Assembly: GCA_035771175.1 (NCBI GenBank)
Contig: CM069603.1
Location: forward strand, 26,822,286 to 26,886,285
Length of the DNA stretch: 64,000 nucleotides
From: Paratinospora sagittata
Lineage: Eukaryota > Streptophyta > Magnoliopsida > Ranunculales > Menispermaceae
Reading direction: 5' to 3'
Positions 1 to 13,500 of the stretch are shown one piece after another (positions within the stretch are counted from its first letter, which is position 1; every line of letters starts with the position of its first letter). The translations under genes and the position numbers were made by a program. Below the pieces are notes generated by a model. That model saw only the letters and a list, made by a program, of their open reading frames with translations, searched no databases and was not told the origin of the DNA.

Positions 1-538
1 CTCTCTTCAATTAATACGCCCTAACCCAGTCTTGTTTGCCCCTGCAGCGTCCCGAACGATCTACAAAAGTTGTGTTGCCGACCCTCCATGATTGTTTCCC
101 GAATGCACCAGTGCCCTCTCCTTCCTTGGACCTCTTAATCCCAACTTCCAAGTTCCAACCTTTCTCTTATATAAATTGGTTCTCGCTTCATCTTTTTAAC
201 AAAAAAAAGTCTTAGCAACTTTTCAAGAAACTAATCTCATCTTCTGACACTATATATCGCTTTTCATTCAGTCATCTCTAAAGTGTAAATTACTCTATTG
301 ATTTTCAGCTTCTCTTCACGATTTTTGGGCTAATGTTCTATGTGTAAATTACTCAATTGATTTTCATCATCTTTTCATGGTTTCTAAGCCAATGTTCTTC
401 TTTTTCTTCTGCCTGCAGGGTTCCAGTATACAATTCGAACTCCTAAAAACTCTGTTCCTAAGCTATTTAGATTGTTAATCTCTCTTGTCTCCCAACTTTT
501 TAATTTTTAAATCCTCCAATATCCCCTCAATAATTATG

Positions 539-616
539 GTTTTCTCTCTTTTCTCTCTTTCCCTTTTCCTCAGCTCATTCTTCTTCCCCCTTTTTCTTTC
601 TCTCTCTTCAATTAAT
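539..616 (+). repeat. Homopyrimidine-rich tract of the satellite
   Basis: About 75 nearly pure C/T bases lie in this monomer and equivalent tracts recur in all others. On the minus strand they read as a purine run, which creates open frames coding for Glu/Lys/Arg-rich peptides. Such tracts can adopt triplex (H-DNA) structure; this is inference. Confidence 0.7.
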
Positions 617-768
617 ACGCCCTTACCCAGTCTTGTTTGCCCATGCAGCGTCCCGAACGTTCTACAAAAGTTGTGTTGCCGACCCTCCATGTTTGTGTCC
701 CGAATGCACCAGTGCCCTCTCCTTCCTTGGACCTCTTAATCCCAACTTCCAAGTTCCAACCTTTCTCT

Positions 769-776
769 TATATAAA
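769..776 (+). promoter_or_regulatory. TATA-box-like site repeated in nearly every monomer
   Basis: TATATAAA sits in a TC-rich context and is followed about 25-35 bp later by cttcatctttttaac, a typical plant start-region composition. The same site recurs once per monomer. A variant with TATATAAAAA appears in some copies (for example near 12325, 17602, 18936, 20272 and 23546). Activity is not shown by the sequence. Confidence 0.45.
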
Positions 777-3700
777 TTGGCTCTCGCTTCATCTTTTTAA
801 CAAAAAAAAATCTTAACAACTTTTCAAGAAACTAATCTCATCTTCTGACACTATATATCGCTCTTCATTCAGTCATCTCTAAAGTGTAAATTACTCTATT
901 GATTTTCAGCTTCTTTTCACGATTTTTGGGCAAATGTTCTTTGTGTAAATTACTCAATTGATTTTCATCTTCTTTTCACGGTTTTTGGGCCAATGTTCTT
1001 CTGTTTCTTCTGCCTGCAGGGTTCCAGTATACAATTCAGACTCCTAAAAACTCCGTTCCAAAGCTATTTAGATTGTTAATCTCTCTTTTCTCCCGTACAA
1101 TAACATACTCCTAAAAACTCTGTTCCTAAGCTATTTAGATTGTCAATCTCTCTTTTCTCCCAACTTTTTTTATTTTTAAATCCTCCAATATCCCCTCAAT
1201 AATTATTCCTTTCTCTCTTTTCTCTCTTTCCCTTTTCCTCAGCTCATTCTTCTTCCCCCTTTTTATTTTTCTCTCTTTAATTAATACGCCCTTACCCAGT
1301 CCTGTTTCCCCCGGCAGCGTCCCGAACGATCAAGAAAAGTTGTGTTGCCGACCCTCCATGATTGTGTCCCGAATGCACCAGTGCCCTCTCCTTCCTTGGA
1401 CCTCTTAATCCCAACTTCCAAGTTCCAACCTTTCTCTTATATAAATTGGCTCTCGCTTCATCTTTTTAACAAAAAAAAATCTTAGCAACTTTTCAAGAAA
1501 CTAATCTCATCTTCTGACCCTATATATCGCTTTTCATTCAGTCATTTCTAAAGTGCAAATTACTCTATTGATTTTCAGCTTCTTTTCACGATTTTTGGGC
1601 TAATGTTCTTTGTGTAAATTACTCAATTGATTTTCATCATCTTTTCATGGTTTCTAAGCCAATGTTCTTCTTTCTCTTCTGCCTGCAGTGTTCCAGTATA
1701 CAATTCGGACTCCTAAAACCTCTGTTCCTAAGCTATTTAGATTGTTAATCTCTCTTTTCTCCCAACTTTTTAATTTTTAAATCCTCCAATATCCCCTCAA
1801 TAATTATTCCTGTCTCTTTTTTCTCTCTTTTCCTTTTCCTCAACTCATTCTTCTTCGCCCTTTCTATTTCTCTCTCTTCAATTAATACGCCCTGACCCAG
1901 TCTTGTTTGCCCCTGCAGCGTCCCGAACGATCTACATAAGTTGTGTTGCCGACCCTCCAAGATTGTGTCCCGAATGCATCAGTGCCCTCTCCTTCCTTGG
2001 ACCTCTTAATCCCAACTTCCAATTTCCAACCTTTCTCTTATATAAATTGGCTCTCGCTTCATCTTTTTAACAGAAAAAAATCTTAGCAACTTTTCAAGAA
2101 ACTAATCTCATCTTCTGACACTATATATCGCGTTTCATTCAGTCATCTCTAAAGTGTAAATTACTCTATTGATTTTCAGCTTCTTTTCACGATTTTTGGG
2201 CTAATGTTCTTTGTGTAAATTACTCAATTGATTTTCATCTTCTTTTCACGGTTTTTGGGCCAATGTTCTTCTGTTTCTTCTGCTTGCAGGGTTCCAGTAT
2301 ACAATTCAGACTCCTAAAAACTCCGTTCCAAAGCTAATGAGATTGTTAATCTCTCTTTTCTCCCGTACAATAACATACTCCTAAAAACTCTGTTCCTAAG
2401 CTATTTAGATTGTTAATCTCTCTTTTCTCCCAACTTTTTAATTTTTAAATCCTCCAATATCCCCTCAATAATTATGGTTTTCTCTCTTTTCTCTCTTTCC
2501 CTTTTCCTCAGCACATTCTTCTTCCCCCTTTTTATTTCTCTCTCTTCAATTAATACGCCCTAACCCAGTCTTGTTTGCCCCTGCAGCGTCCCGAACGATC
2601 TACAAAAGTTGTGTTGCCGACCCTCCATGATTGTTTCCCGAATGCACCAGTGCCCTCTCCTTCCTTGGACCTCTTAATCCCAACTTCCAAGTTCCAACCT
2701 TTCTCTTATATAAATTGGTTCTCGCTTCATCTTTTTAACAAAAAAAAGTCTTAGCAACTTTTCAACAAACTAATCTCATCTTCTGACACTATATATCGCT
2801 TTTCATTCAGTCATCTCTAAAGTGTAAATTACTCTATTGATTTTTAGCTTCTTTTCACGATTTTTGGGCTAATGTTCTATGTGTAAATTACTCAATTGAT
2901 TTTCATCATCTTTTCATGGTTTCTAAGCCAATGTTCTTCTTTTTCTTCTGCCTGCAGGGTTCCAGTATACAATTCGGACTCCTAAAAACTCTGTTCCTAA
3001 GCTATTTAGATTGTAAATCTCTCTTTTCTCCCAACTTTTTAATTTTTAAATCCTCCAATATCCCCTCAATAATTATGGTTTTCTCTCTTTTCTCTCTTTC
3101 CCTTTTCCTCAGCTCATTCTTCTTCCCCCTTTTTCCTTCTCTCTCTTCAATTAATACGCCCTTACCCAGTCTTGTTTGCCCCTGCAGCGTCCCGAACGAT
3201 CTACAAAAGTTGTGCTGCCGACCCTCCATGATTGTGTCCCGAATGCACCAGTGCCCTCTCCTTCCTTGGACCTCTTAATCCCAACTTCCAAGTTCCAACC
3301 TTTCTCTTATATAAATTGGCTCTCGCTTCATCTTTTTAACAAAAAAAAATCTTAGCAACTTTTCAAGAAACTAATCTCATCTTCTGACACTATATATCGC
3401 TTTTCATTCAGTCATCTCTAAAGTGTAAATTACTCTATTGATTTTCAGCTTCTTTTCACGATTTTTGGGCTAATGTTCTTTGTGTAAATTACTCAATTGA
3501 TTTTCATCTTCTTTTCACGGTTTTTGGGCCAATGTTCTTCTGTTTCTTCTGCTTGCAGGGTTCCAGTATACAATTCAGACTCCTAAAAACTCCGTTCCAA
3601 AGCTAATGAGATTGTTAATCTCTCTTTTCTCCCGTACAATAACATACTCCTAAAAACTCTGTTCCTAAGCTATTTAGATTGTTAATCTCTCTTTTCTCCC

Positions 3701-6700
3701 AACTTTTTAATTTTTAAATCCTCCAATATCCCCTCAATAATTATGGTTTTCTCTCTTTTCTCTCTTTCCCTTTTCCTCAGCTCATTCTTCTTCCCCCTTT
3801 TTCTTTCTCTCTCTTCAATTAATACGCCCTTACCCAGTCCTGTTTCCCCCTACAGCGACCCGAACGATCAACAAAAGTTGTGTTCCGACCCTCCATGATT
3901 GTGTCCCGAATGCACCAGTGCCCTCTCCTTCCTTGGACCTCTTAATCCCAACTTCCAAGTTCCAACCTTTCTCTTATATAAATTGGCTCTCGCTTCATCT
4001 TTTTAACAGAAAAAAATCTTAGCAACTTTTCAAGAAACTAACCTCATCTTCTGACACTATATATCGCTTTTCATTCAGTCATCTCTGAAGTGTAAATTAC
4101 TCTATTGATTTTCAGCTTCTTTTCACGATTTTTGGGCTAATGTTCTATGTGTAAATTACTCAATTGATTTTCATCATCTTTTCATGGTTTCTAAGCCAAT
4201 GTTCTTCTTTTTCTTCTGCCTGCAGGGTTCCAGTATACAATAAGATACTCCTAAAAACTCTGTTCCTAAGCTATTTAGATTGTTAATCTCTCTTTTCTCC
4301 CAACTTTTTAATTTTTAAATCCTCCAATATCCCCTCAATAATTATGGTTTTCTCTCTTTTCTCTCTTTCCCTTTTCCTCAGCTCATTCTTCTTCCCCCTT
4401 TTTCTTTCTCTCTCTTCAATTAATACGCCCTTACCCAGTCTTGTTTGCCCATGCAGCGTCCCGAACGATCTACAAAAGTTGTGTTGCCGACCCTCCATGA
4501 TTGTGTCCCGAATGCACCAGTGCCCTCTCCTTCCTTGGACCTCTTAATCCCAACTTCCAAGTTCCAACCTTTCTCTTATATAAATTGGCTCTCGCTTCAT
4601 CTTTTTAACAAAAAAAAATCTTAGCAACTTTTCAAGAAACTAATCTCATCTTCTGACACTATATATCGTTTTTCATTCAGTCATCTCTAAAGTGTAAATT
4701 ACTCTATTGATTTTCAGCTTCTTTTCACGATTTTTGGGCAAATGTTCTTTGTGTAAATTACTCAATTGATTTTCATCTTCTTTTCACGGTTTTTGGGCCA
4801 ATGTTCTTCTGTTTCTTCTGCCTGCAGGGTTCCAGTATACAATTCAGACTCCTAAAAACTCCGTTCCAAAGCTATTTAGATTGTTAATCTCTCTTTTCTC
4901 CCGTACAATAACATACTCCTAAAAACTCTGTTCCTAAGCTATTTAGATTGTTAATCTCTCTTTTCTCCCAACTTTTTAATTTTTAAATCCTCCAATATCC
5001 CCTCAATAATTATTCCTTTCTCTCTTTTCTCTCATTCCCTTTTCCTCAGCTCATTCTTCTTCCCCCTTTTTATTTTTCTCTCTTCAATTAATACGCCCTT
5101 ACCCAGTCCTGTTTCCCCCTGCAGCGTCCCGAACGATCAACAAAAGTTGTGTTGCCGACCCTCCATGATTGTGTCCCGAATGCACCAGTGCCCTCTCCTT
5201 CCTTGGACCTCTTAATCCCAACTTCCAAGTTCCAACCTTTCTCTTATATAAATTGGCTCTCGCTTCATCTTTTTAACAAAAAAAAATCTTAGCAACTTTT
5301 CAAGAAACTAATCTCATCTTCTGACCCTATATATCGCTTTTCATTCAGTCATTTCTAAAGTGCAAATTACTCTATTGATTTTCAGCTTCTTTTCACGATT
5401 TTTGGGCTAATGTTCTTTGTGTAAATTACTCAATTGATTTTCATCATCTTTTCATGGTTTCTAAGACAATGTTCTTCTTTTTCTTCTGCCTGCAGTGTTC
5501 CAGTATACAATTCGGACTCCTAAAACCTCTGTTCCTAAGCTATTTAGATTGTTAATCTCTCTTTTCTCCCAACTTTTTAATTTTTAAATCCTCCAATATC
5601 CCCTCAATAATTATTCCTGTCTCTCTTTTCTCTCTTTTCCTTTCCCTCAGCTCATTCTTCTACGCCCTTTCTATTTCTCTTTCTTCAATTAATACGCCCT
5701 GACCCAGTCTTGTTTGCCCCTGCAGCGTCCCGAACGATCTACATAAGTTGTGTTGCCGACCCTCCAAGATTGTGTCCCGAATGCACCAGTGCCCTCTCCT
5801 TCCTTGGACCTCTTAATCCCAACTTCCAAGTTCCAACCTTTCTCTTATATAAATTGGCTCTCGCTTCATCTTTTTAACAGAAAAAGATCTTAGCAACTTT
5901 TCAAGAAACTAATCTCATCTTCTGACACTATATATCGCTTTTCATTCAGTCATCTCTAAAGTGTAAATTACTCTATTGATTTTCAGCTTCTTTTCACGAT
6001 TTTTGGGCTAATGTTCTTTGTGTAAATTACTCAATTGATTTTCATCTTCTTTTCACGGTTTTTGGGCCAATGTTCTTCTGTTTCTTCTGCTTGCAGGGTT
6101 CCAGTATACAATTCAGACTCCTCAAAACTCCGTTCCAAAGCTAATGAGATTGTTAATCTCTCTTTTCTCCCGTACAATAACATACTCCTAAAAACTCTGT
6201 TCCTAAGCTATTTAGATTGTTAATCTCTCTTTTCTCCCAACTTTTTAATTTTTAAATCCTCCAATATCCCCTCAATAATTATGGTTTTCTCTCTTTTCTC
6301 TCTTTCCCTTTTCCTCAGCTCATTCTTCTTCCCCCTTTTTCTTTCTCTCTCTTCAATTAATACGCCCTTACCCAGTCTTGTTTGCCCATGCAGCGTCCCG
6401 AACGATCTACAAAAGTTGTGTTGCCGACCCTCCATGATTGTGTCCCGAATGCACCAGTGCCCTCTCCTCCTTGGACCTCTTAATCCCAACTTCCAAGTTC
6501 CAACCTTTCTCTTATATAAATTGGCTCTCGCTTCATCTTTTTAACAAAAAAAAATCTTAACAACTTTTCAAGAATCTAATCTCATCTTCTGACACTATAT
6601 ATCGTTTTGCATTCAGTCATCTCTAAAGTGTAAATTACTCTATTGATTTTCAGCTTCTTTTCACGATTTTTGGGCAAATGTTCTTTGTGTAAATTACTCA

Positions 6701-9700
6701 ATTGATTTTCATCTTCTTTTCACGGTTTTTGGGCCAATGTTCTTCTGTTTCTTCTGCCTGCAGGGTTCCAGTATACAATTCAGACTCCTAAAAACTCCGT
6801 TCCAAAGCTATTTAGATTGTTAATCTCTCTTTTCTCCCGTACAATAACATACTCCTAAAAACTCTGTTCCTAAGCTATTTAGAGTGTTAATCTCTCTTTT
6901 CTCCCAACTTTTTAATTTTTAAATCCTCCAATATCCCCTCATTAATTATTCCTTTCTCTCTTTTCTCTCATTCCCTTTTCCTCAGCTCATTCTTCTTCCC
7001 CCTTTTTATTTTTCTCTCTTCAATTAATACGCCCTTACCCAGTCCTGTTTCCCCCTGTAGCGTCCCGAACGATCAACAAAAGTTGTGTTGCCGACCCTCC
7101 ATGATTGTGTCCCGAATGCACCAGTGCCCTCTCCTTCCTTGGACCTCTTAATCCCAACTTCCAAGTTCCAACCTTTCTCTTATATAAATTGGCTCTCGCT
7201 TCATCTTTTTAACAAAAAAAAATCTTAGCAACTTTTCAAGAAACTAATCTCATCTTCGGACCCTATATATCGCTTTTCATTCAGTCATTTATAAAGTGCA
7301 AATTACTCTATTGATTTTCAGCTTCTTTTCACGATTTTTGGGCTAATGTTCTTTGTGTAAATTACTCAATTAATTTTCATCATCTTTTCATGGTTTCTAA
7401 GCCAATGTTCTTCTTTTTCTTCTGCCTGCAGTGTTCCAATATACAATTCAGACTGCTAAAAACTTTGTTCCTAAGCTATTTAGATTGTTAATCTCTCTTT
7501 TCTCCCAACTTTTTAATTTTTAAATCCTCCAATATCCCCTCAATAATTATTCCTGTCTCTCTTTTCTCTCTTTTCCTTTCCCTCAGCTCATTCTTCTTCG
7601 CCCTTTCTATTTCTCTTTCTTCAATTAATACGCCCTGACCCAGTCTTGTTTGCCCCTGCAGCGTCCCGAACGATCTACATAAGTTGTGTTGCCGACCCTC
7701 CATGATTGTGTCCCGAATGCACCAGTGCCCTCTCCTTCCTTGGACCTCTTAATCCCAACTTCCAAGTTCCAACCTTTCTCTTATATAAATTGGCTCTCGC
7801 TTCATCTTTTTAACAGAAAAAAATCTTAGCAACTTTTCAAGAAACTAATCTCATCTTCTGACACTATATATCGCTTTTCATTCAGTCATCTCTAAAGTGT
7901 AAATTACTCTATTGATTTTCAGCTTCTTTTCACGATTTTTGGGCTAATGTTCTTTGTGTAAATTACTCAATTGATTTTCATCTTCTTTTCACGATTTTTG
8001 GGCCAATGTTCTTCTGTTTCTTCTGCTTGCAGGGTTCCAGTATACAATTCAGACTCCTAAAAACTCCGTTCCAAAGCTAATGAGATTGTTAATCTTTCTT
8101 TTCTCCCGTACAATAACATACTCCTAAAAACTCTGTTCCTAAGCTATTTAGATTGTTAATCTCTCTTTTCTCCCAACTTTTTAATTTTTAAATCCTCCAA
8201 TATCCCCTCAATAATTATGGTTTTCCCTCTTTTCTCTCTTTCCCTTTTCCTCAGCTCATTCTTCTTCCCCCTTTTTATTTCTCTCTCTTCAATTAATACG
8301 CCCTTACCCAGTCTTGTTTGCCCCTGCAGCGTCTCGAACGATCTACAAAAGTTGTGTTGCCGACCCTCCATGATTGTGTCCCGAATGCACCAGTGCCCTC
8401 TCCTTCCTTGGACCTCTTAATCCCAACTTCCAAGTTCCAACCTTTCTCTTATATAAATTGGCTCTCGCTTCATCTTTTTAACAGAAAAAAATCTTAGCAA
8501 CTTTTCAAGAAACTAATCTCATCTTCTGACACTATATATCGCTTTTCATTCAGTCATCTCTAAAGTGTAAATTACTCTATTGATTTTCAGCTTCTTTTCA
8601 CGATTTTTGGGCTAATGTTCTTTGTGTAAATTACTCAATTGATTTTCATCTTCTTTTCACGATTTTTGGGCCAATGTTCTTCTGTTTCTTCTGCTTGCAG
8701 GGTTCCAGTATACAATTCAGACTCCTAAAAACTCCGTTCCAAAGCTAATGAGATTGTTAATCTCTCTTTTCTCCCGTACAATAACATACTCCTAAAAACT
8801 CTGTTCCTAAGCTATTTAGATTGTTAATCTCTCTTTTCTCCCAACATTTTAATTTTTAAATCCTCCAATATCCCCTCAATAATTATGGTTTTCCCTCTTT
8901 TCTCTCTTTCCCTTTTCCTCAGCTCATTCTTCTTCCCCCTTTTTATTTCTCTCTCTTCAATTAATACGCCCTTACCCAGTCTTGTTTGCCCCTGCAGCGT
9001 CTCGAACGATCTACAAAAGTTGTGTTGCCGACCCTCCATGATTGTGTCCCGAATGCACCAGTGCCCTCTCCTTCCTTGGACCTCTTAATCCCAACTTCCA
9101 AGTTCCAACCTTTCCCTTATATAAATTGGTTCTCGCTTCATCTATTTAACAAAAAAAAATACTAGCAACTTTTCAAGAAACTAATCTCATCTTCTGACAC
9201 TATATATCGCTTTTCATTCAGTCATCTCTAAAGTGTAAATTACTCTATTGATTTTCAGCTTCTTTTCACGATTTTTGGGCTAATGTTCTATGTGTAAATT
9301 ACTCAATTGATTTTCATCATCTTTTCATGGTTTCTAAGCCAATGTTCTACTTTTTCTTCTGCCTGCAGGGTTCCAGTATACAATTCCGACTCCTAAAAAC
9401 TCTGTTCCTAAGCTATTTAGATTGTCAATCTCTCTTTTCTCCCAACTTTTTAATTTTTAAATCCTCCAATATCCCCTCAATAATTATTCTTGTCTCTCTT
9501 TTCTCTCTTTCCCTTTTCCTCAGCTCATTCTTCTTCGCCCTTTCTATTTCTCTCTCTTCAATTAATACGCCCTTACCCAGTCTTGTTTGCCCCTGCAGCG
9601 TCCCGAACGATCTACAAAAGTTGTGGTGCCGACCCTCCATGATTGTGTCCCGAATGCACCAGCGCCCTCTCCTTCCTTGGACCTCTTAATCCCAACTTCC

Positions 9701-10059
9701 AAGTTCCAACCTTTCTCTTATATAAATTGGCTCTCGCTTCATCTTTTTAACAAAAAAAAATCTTAGCAACTTTTCAAGAAACTAATCTCATCTTCTGACA
9801 CTATATATCGCTTTTCATTCAGTCATCTCTAAAGTGTAAATTACTCTATTGATTTTCAGCTTCTTTTCACGATTTTTGGGCTAATGTTCTTTGTGTAAAT
9901 TACTCAATTGATTTTCATCTTCTTTTCACGGTTTTTGGGCCAATGTTCTTCTGTTTCTTCTGCTTGCAGGGTTCCAGTATACAATTCAGACTCCTAAAAA
10001 CTCCGTTCCGAAGCTATTTAGATTGTTAATGTCTCTTTTCTCCCGTACAATAACATACT

Positions 10060-13000
10060 CCTAAAAACTCTGTTCCTAAGCTATTTAGATTGTTAATCTC
10101 TCTTTTCTCCCAACTTTTTAATTTTTAAATCCTCCAATATCCCCTCAATAATTATGGTTTTCTCTCTTTTCTCTCTTTCCCTTTTCCTCAGCTCATTCTT
10201 CTTCCCCCTTTTTCTTTCTCTCTCTTCAATTAATACGCCCTTACCCAGTCTTGTTTGCCCATGCAGCGTCCCGAACGATCTACAAAAGTTGTGTTGCCGA
10301 CCCTCCATGATTGTGTCCCGAATGCACCAGTGCCCTCTCCTTCCTTGGACCTCTTAATCCCAACTTCCAAGTTCCAACCTTTCTCTTATATAAATTGGCT
10401 CTCGCTTCATCTTTTTAACAAAAAAAAATCTTAGCAACTTTTCAAGAAACTAATCTCATCTTCTGACACTATATATCGCTTTTCATTCAGTCATCTCTAA
10501 AGTGTAAATTACTCTATTGATTTTCAGCTTCTTTTCACGATTTTTGGGCAAATGTTTTTTGTGTAAATTACTCAATTGATTTTCATCTTCTTTTCACGGT
10601 TTTTGGGCCAATGTTCTTCTGTTTCTTCTGCCTGCAGGGTTCCAGTATGCAATTCAGACTCCTAAAAACTCCGTTCCAAAGCTATTTAGATTGTTAATCT
10701 CTCTTTTCTCCCATACAATAACATACTCCTAAAAACTCTGTTCCTAAGCTATTTAGATTGTTAATCTCTCTTTTCTCCCAACTTTTTAAATTTTAAATCC
10801 TGCAATATCCCCTCAATAATTATTCCTTTCTCTCTTTTCTCTCTTTCCCTTTCTCTCAGCTCATTCTTCTTCCCCCTTTTTATTTTTCTCTCTTCAATTA
10901 ATACGCCCTTACCCAGTCCTGTTTCCCCCTGCAGCGTCCCGAACGATCAACAAAAGATGTGTTGCCGACCCTCCATGATTGTGTCCCGAATGCACCAGTG
11001 CCCTCTCCTTCCTTGGACCTCTTAATCCCAACTTCCAAGTTCTAACCTTTCTCTTATATAAATTGGCTCTCGCTTCATCTTTTTAACAAAAAAAAATCTT
11101 AGCAACTTTTCAAGAAACTAATCTCATCTTCTGACCCTATATATCGCTTTTCATTCAGTCATTTCTAAAGTGCAAATTACTCTATTGATTTTCAGCTTCT
11201 TTTCACGATTTTTGGGCTAATGTTCTATGTGTAAATTACTCAATTGATTTTCATCATCTTTTCATGGTTTCTAAGCCAATGTTCTTCTTTTTCTTCTGCC
11301 TGCAGGGTTCCAGTATACAATTCGGACTCCTAAAAACTCTGTTCCTAAGCTATTTAGATTGTTAATCTCTCTTTTCTCCCAACTTTTTAATTTTTAAATC
11401 CTCCAATATCCCCTCAATAATTATTCCTGTCTCTCTTTTCTCTCTTTCCCTTTTCCTCAGCTCATTCTTCTTCGCCCTTTCTATTTCTCTCTCTTCAATT
11501 AATACGCCGTTACCCAGTCTTGTTTGCCCCTGCAGCGTCCCGAATGATCTACAAAAGTTGTGTTGCCGACCCTCCATGATTGTGTCCCGAATGCACCAGT
11601 GCCCTCTCCTTCCTTGGACCACTTAATCCCAACTTCCAAGTTCCAACCTTTCTCTTATATAAATTGGCTCTCGCTTCATCTTTTTAACAAAAAAAAATCT
11701 TAGCAACTTTTCAAGAAACTAATCTCATCTTCTGACACTATATATCGCTTTTCATTCAGTCATCTCTAAAGTGTAAATTACTCTATTGATTTTCAGCTTC
11801 TTTTCACGATTTTTGGGCTAACGTTCTTTGTGTAAATTACTCAATTGATTTTCATCTTCTTTTCACGGTTTTTGGGCCAATGTTCTTCTGTTTCTTCTGC
11901 TTGCAGGGTTCCAGTATACAATTCAGACTCCTAAACACTTCGTTCCAAAGCAATTTAGATTGTTAATCTCTCTTTTCTCCCATACAATAACATACTCCTA
12001 AAAACTCTGTTCCGAAGCTATTTAGATTGTTAATCTCTCTTTTCTCCCAACTTTTTAATTTTTAAATCCTCCAATATCCCCTCAATAATTATGGTTTTCT
12101 CTCTTTTCTCTCTTTCCCTTTTCCTCAGCTCATTCTTCTTCCCCCTTTTTCTTTCTCTCTCTTCAATTAATACGCCCTTACCCTGTCTTGTTTGCCCCTG
12201 CAGCGTCCCGAACGATCTACAAAAGTTGTGTTGTCGACCCTCCATGATTGTGTCCCGAATGCACCAGTGCCCTCTCCTTCCTTGGACCTCTTAATCCCAA
12301 CTTCCAAGTTCCAACCTTTCTCTTATATAAAAATGCTCTCGCTTCATCTTTTTAACAAAAAAAAATCTTAGCAACTTTTCAAGAAATCAATCTCATCTTC
12401 TGACACTATATATCGCTTTTCATTCAGTCATCTCTAAAGTGTAAATTACTCTATTGATTTTCAGCTTCTTTTCACGATATTTGGGCTAATGTTCTTCGTG
12501 TAAATTACTCAATTGATTTTCATCTTCTTTTCACGATTTTTGGGCCAATGTTCTTCTGTTTCTTCTGCCTGTAGGGTTCCAGTATACAATTCAGACTCCT
12601 AAAAACTCCGTTCCAAAGCTATTTGGATTGTTAATCTCTCTTTTCTCCCGTACAATAACATACTCCTAAAAACTCTGTTCCTAAGCTATTTAGATTGTTA
12701 ATCTCTCTTTTCTCCCAACTTCTTAATTTTTAAATCCCCCAATATCCCCTCAATGATTATTCCTGTCTCTCTTTTCTCTCTTTCCCTTTTCCTCAGCTCA
12801 TTCTTCTTCGCCCTTTCTATTTCTCTCTCTTCAATTAATACGCCCTTACCCAGTCTTGTTTGCCCCTGCAGCGTCCCGAATGATCTACAAAAGTTGTGTC
12901 GCCGACCCTCCATGATTGTGTCCCGAATGCACCAGTGCCCTCTCCATCATTGGACCTCTTAATCCCAACTTCCAAGTTCCAACCTTTCTCTTATATAAAT

Positions 13001-13500
13001 TGGCTCTCGCTTCATCTTTTTAACAAAAAAAAATTTAGCAACTTTTCAAGAAACTAATCTCATCTTCTGACACTATATATCGCTTTTCATTCAGTCATCT
13101 CTAAAGTTTAAATTACTCTATTGATTTTCAGCTTCTTTTCACGATTTTTTGGCTAACGTTCTTTGTGTAAATTACTCAATTGATTTTCATCTTCTCTTCA
13201 CGGTTTTTGGGCCAATGTTCTTCTGTTTCTTCTGCTTGCAGGGTTCCAGTATACAATTCAGACTCCTAAACACTCCGTTCCAAAGCTATTTAGATTGTTA
13301 ATCTCTCTTTTCTCCCATACAATAACATACTCCTAAAAACTCTGTTCCTAAGCTATTTAGATTGTTAATCTCTCTTTTCTCCCAACTTTTTAATTTTTAA
13401 ATCCTCCAATATCCCCTCAATAATTATGGTTTTCTCTCTTTTCTCTCTTTCCCTTTTCCTCAGCTCATTCTTCTTCCCCCTTTTTCTTTCTCTCTCTTCA
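10060..13500. repeat. Satellite segmental duplication, left copy
   Basis: This roughly 3.4-kb block reappears with an offset of 5276 bp at 15336-18776. Shared rare variants include tggaccactt (11615 and 16891), a cctgcaatat variant, ccctgtcttg (12181 and 17457) and TATATAAAAATG. A few differences are visible, for example a cgaatgcacc versus caaatgcacc change near 11588 and 16864. Approximate ends are judged by eye. Confidence 0.75.

Larger units (their letters stand above)
475..1142 (+). repeat. Representative long satellite monomer (668 bp)
   Basis: In order, this monomer holds: a pyrimidine-rich tract (about 539-616); a GC-richer block containing gcagcgtcccgaacg; a TATA-like TATATAAA at 769-776; an A-rich leader-like segment; a 59-bp imperfect direct repeat (884-942 and 943-1001); a splice-acceptor-like pyrimidine run ending in CAG at 1017-1019; and a 67-bp imperfect direct repeat (1040-1106 and from 1107). 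Short monomers have a single copy of the 67-bp unit. The order resembles a gene 5' end (promoter, leader, leader intron, exon 2 start). Resemblance is seen; function is inferred. Confidence 0.85.
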
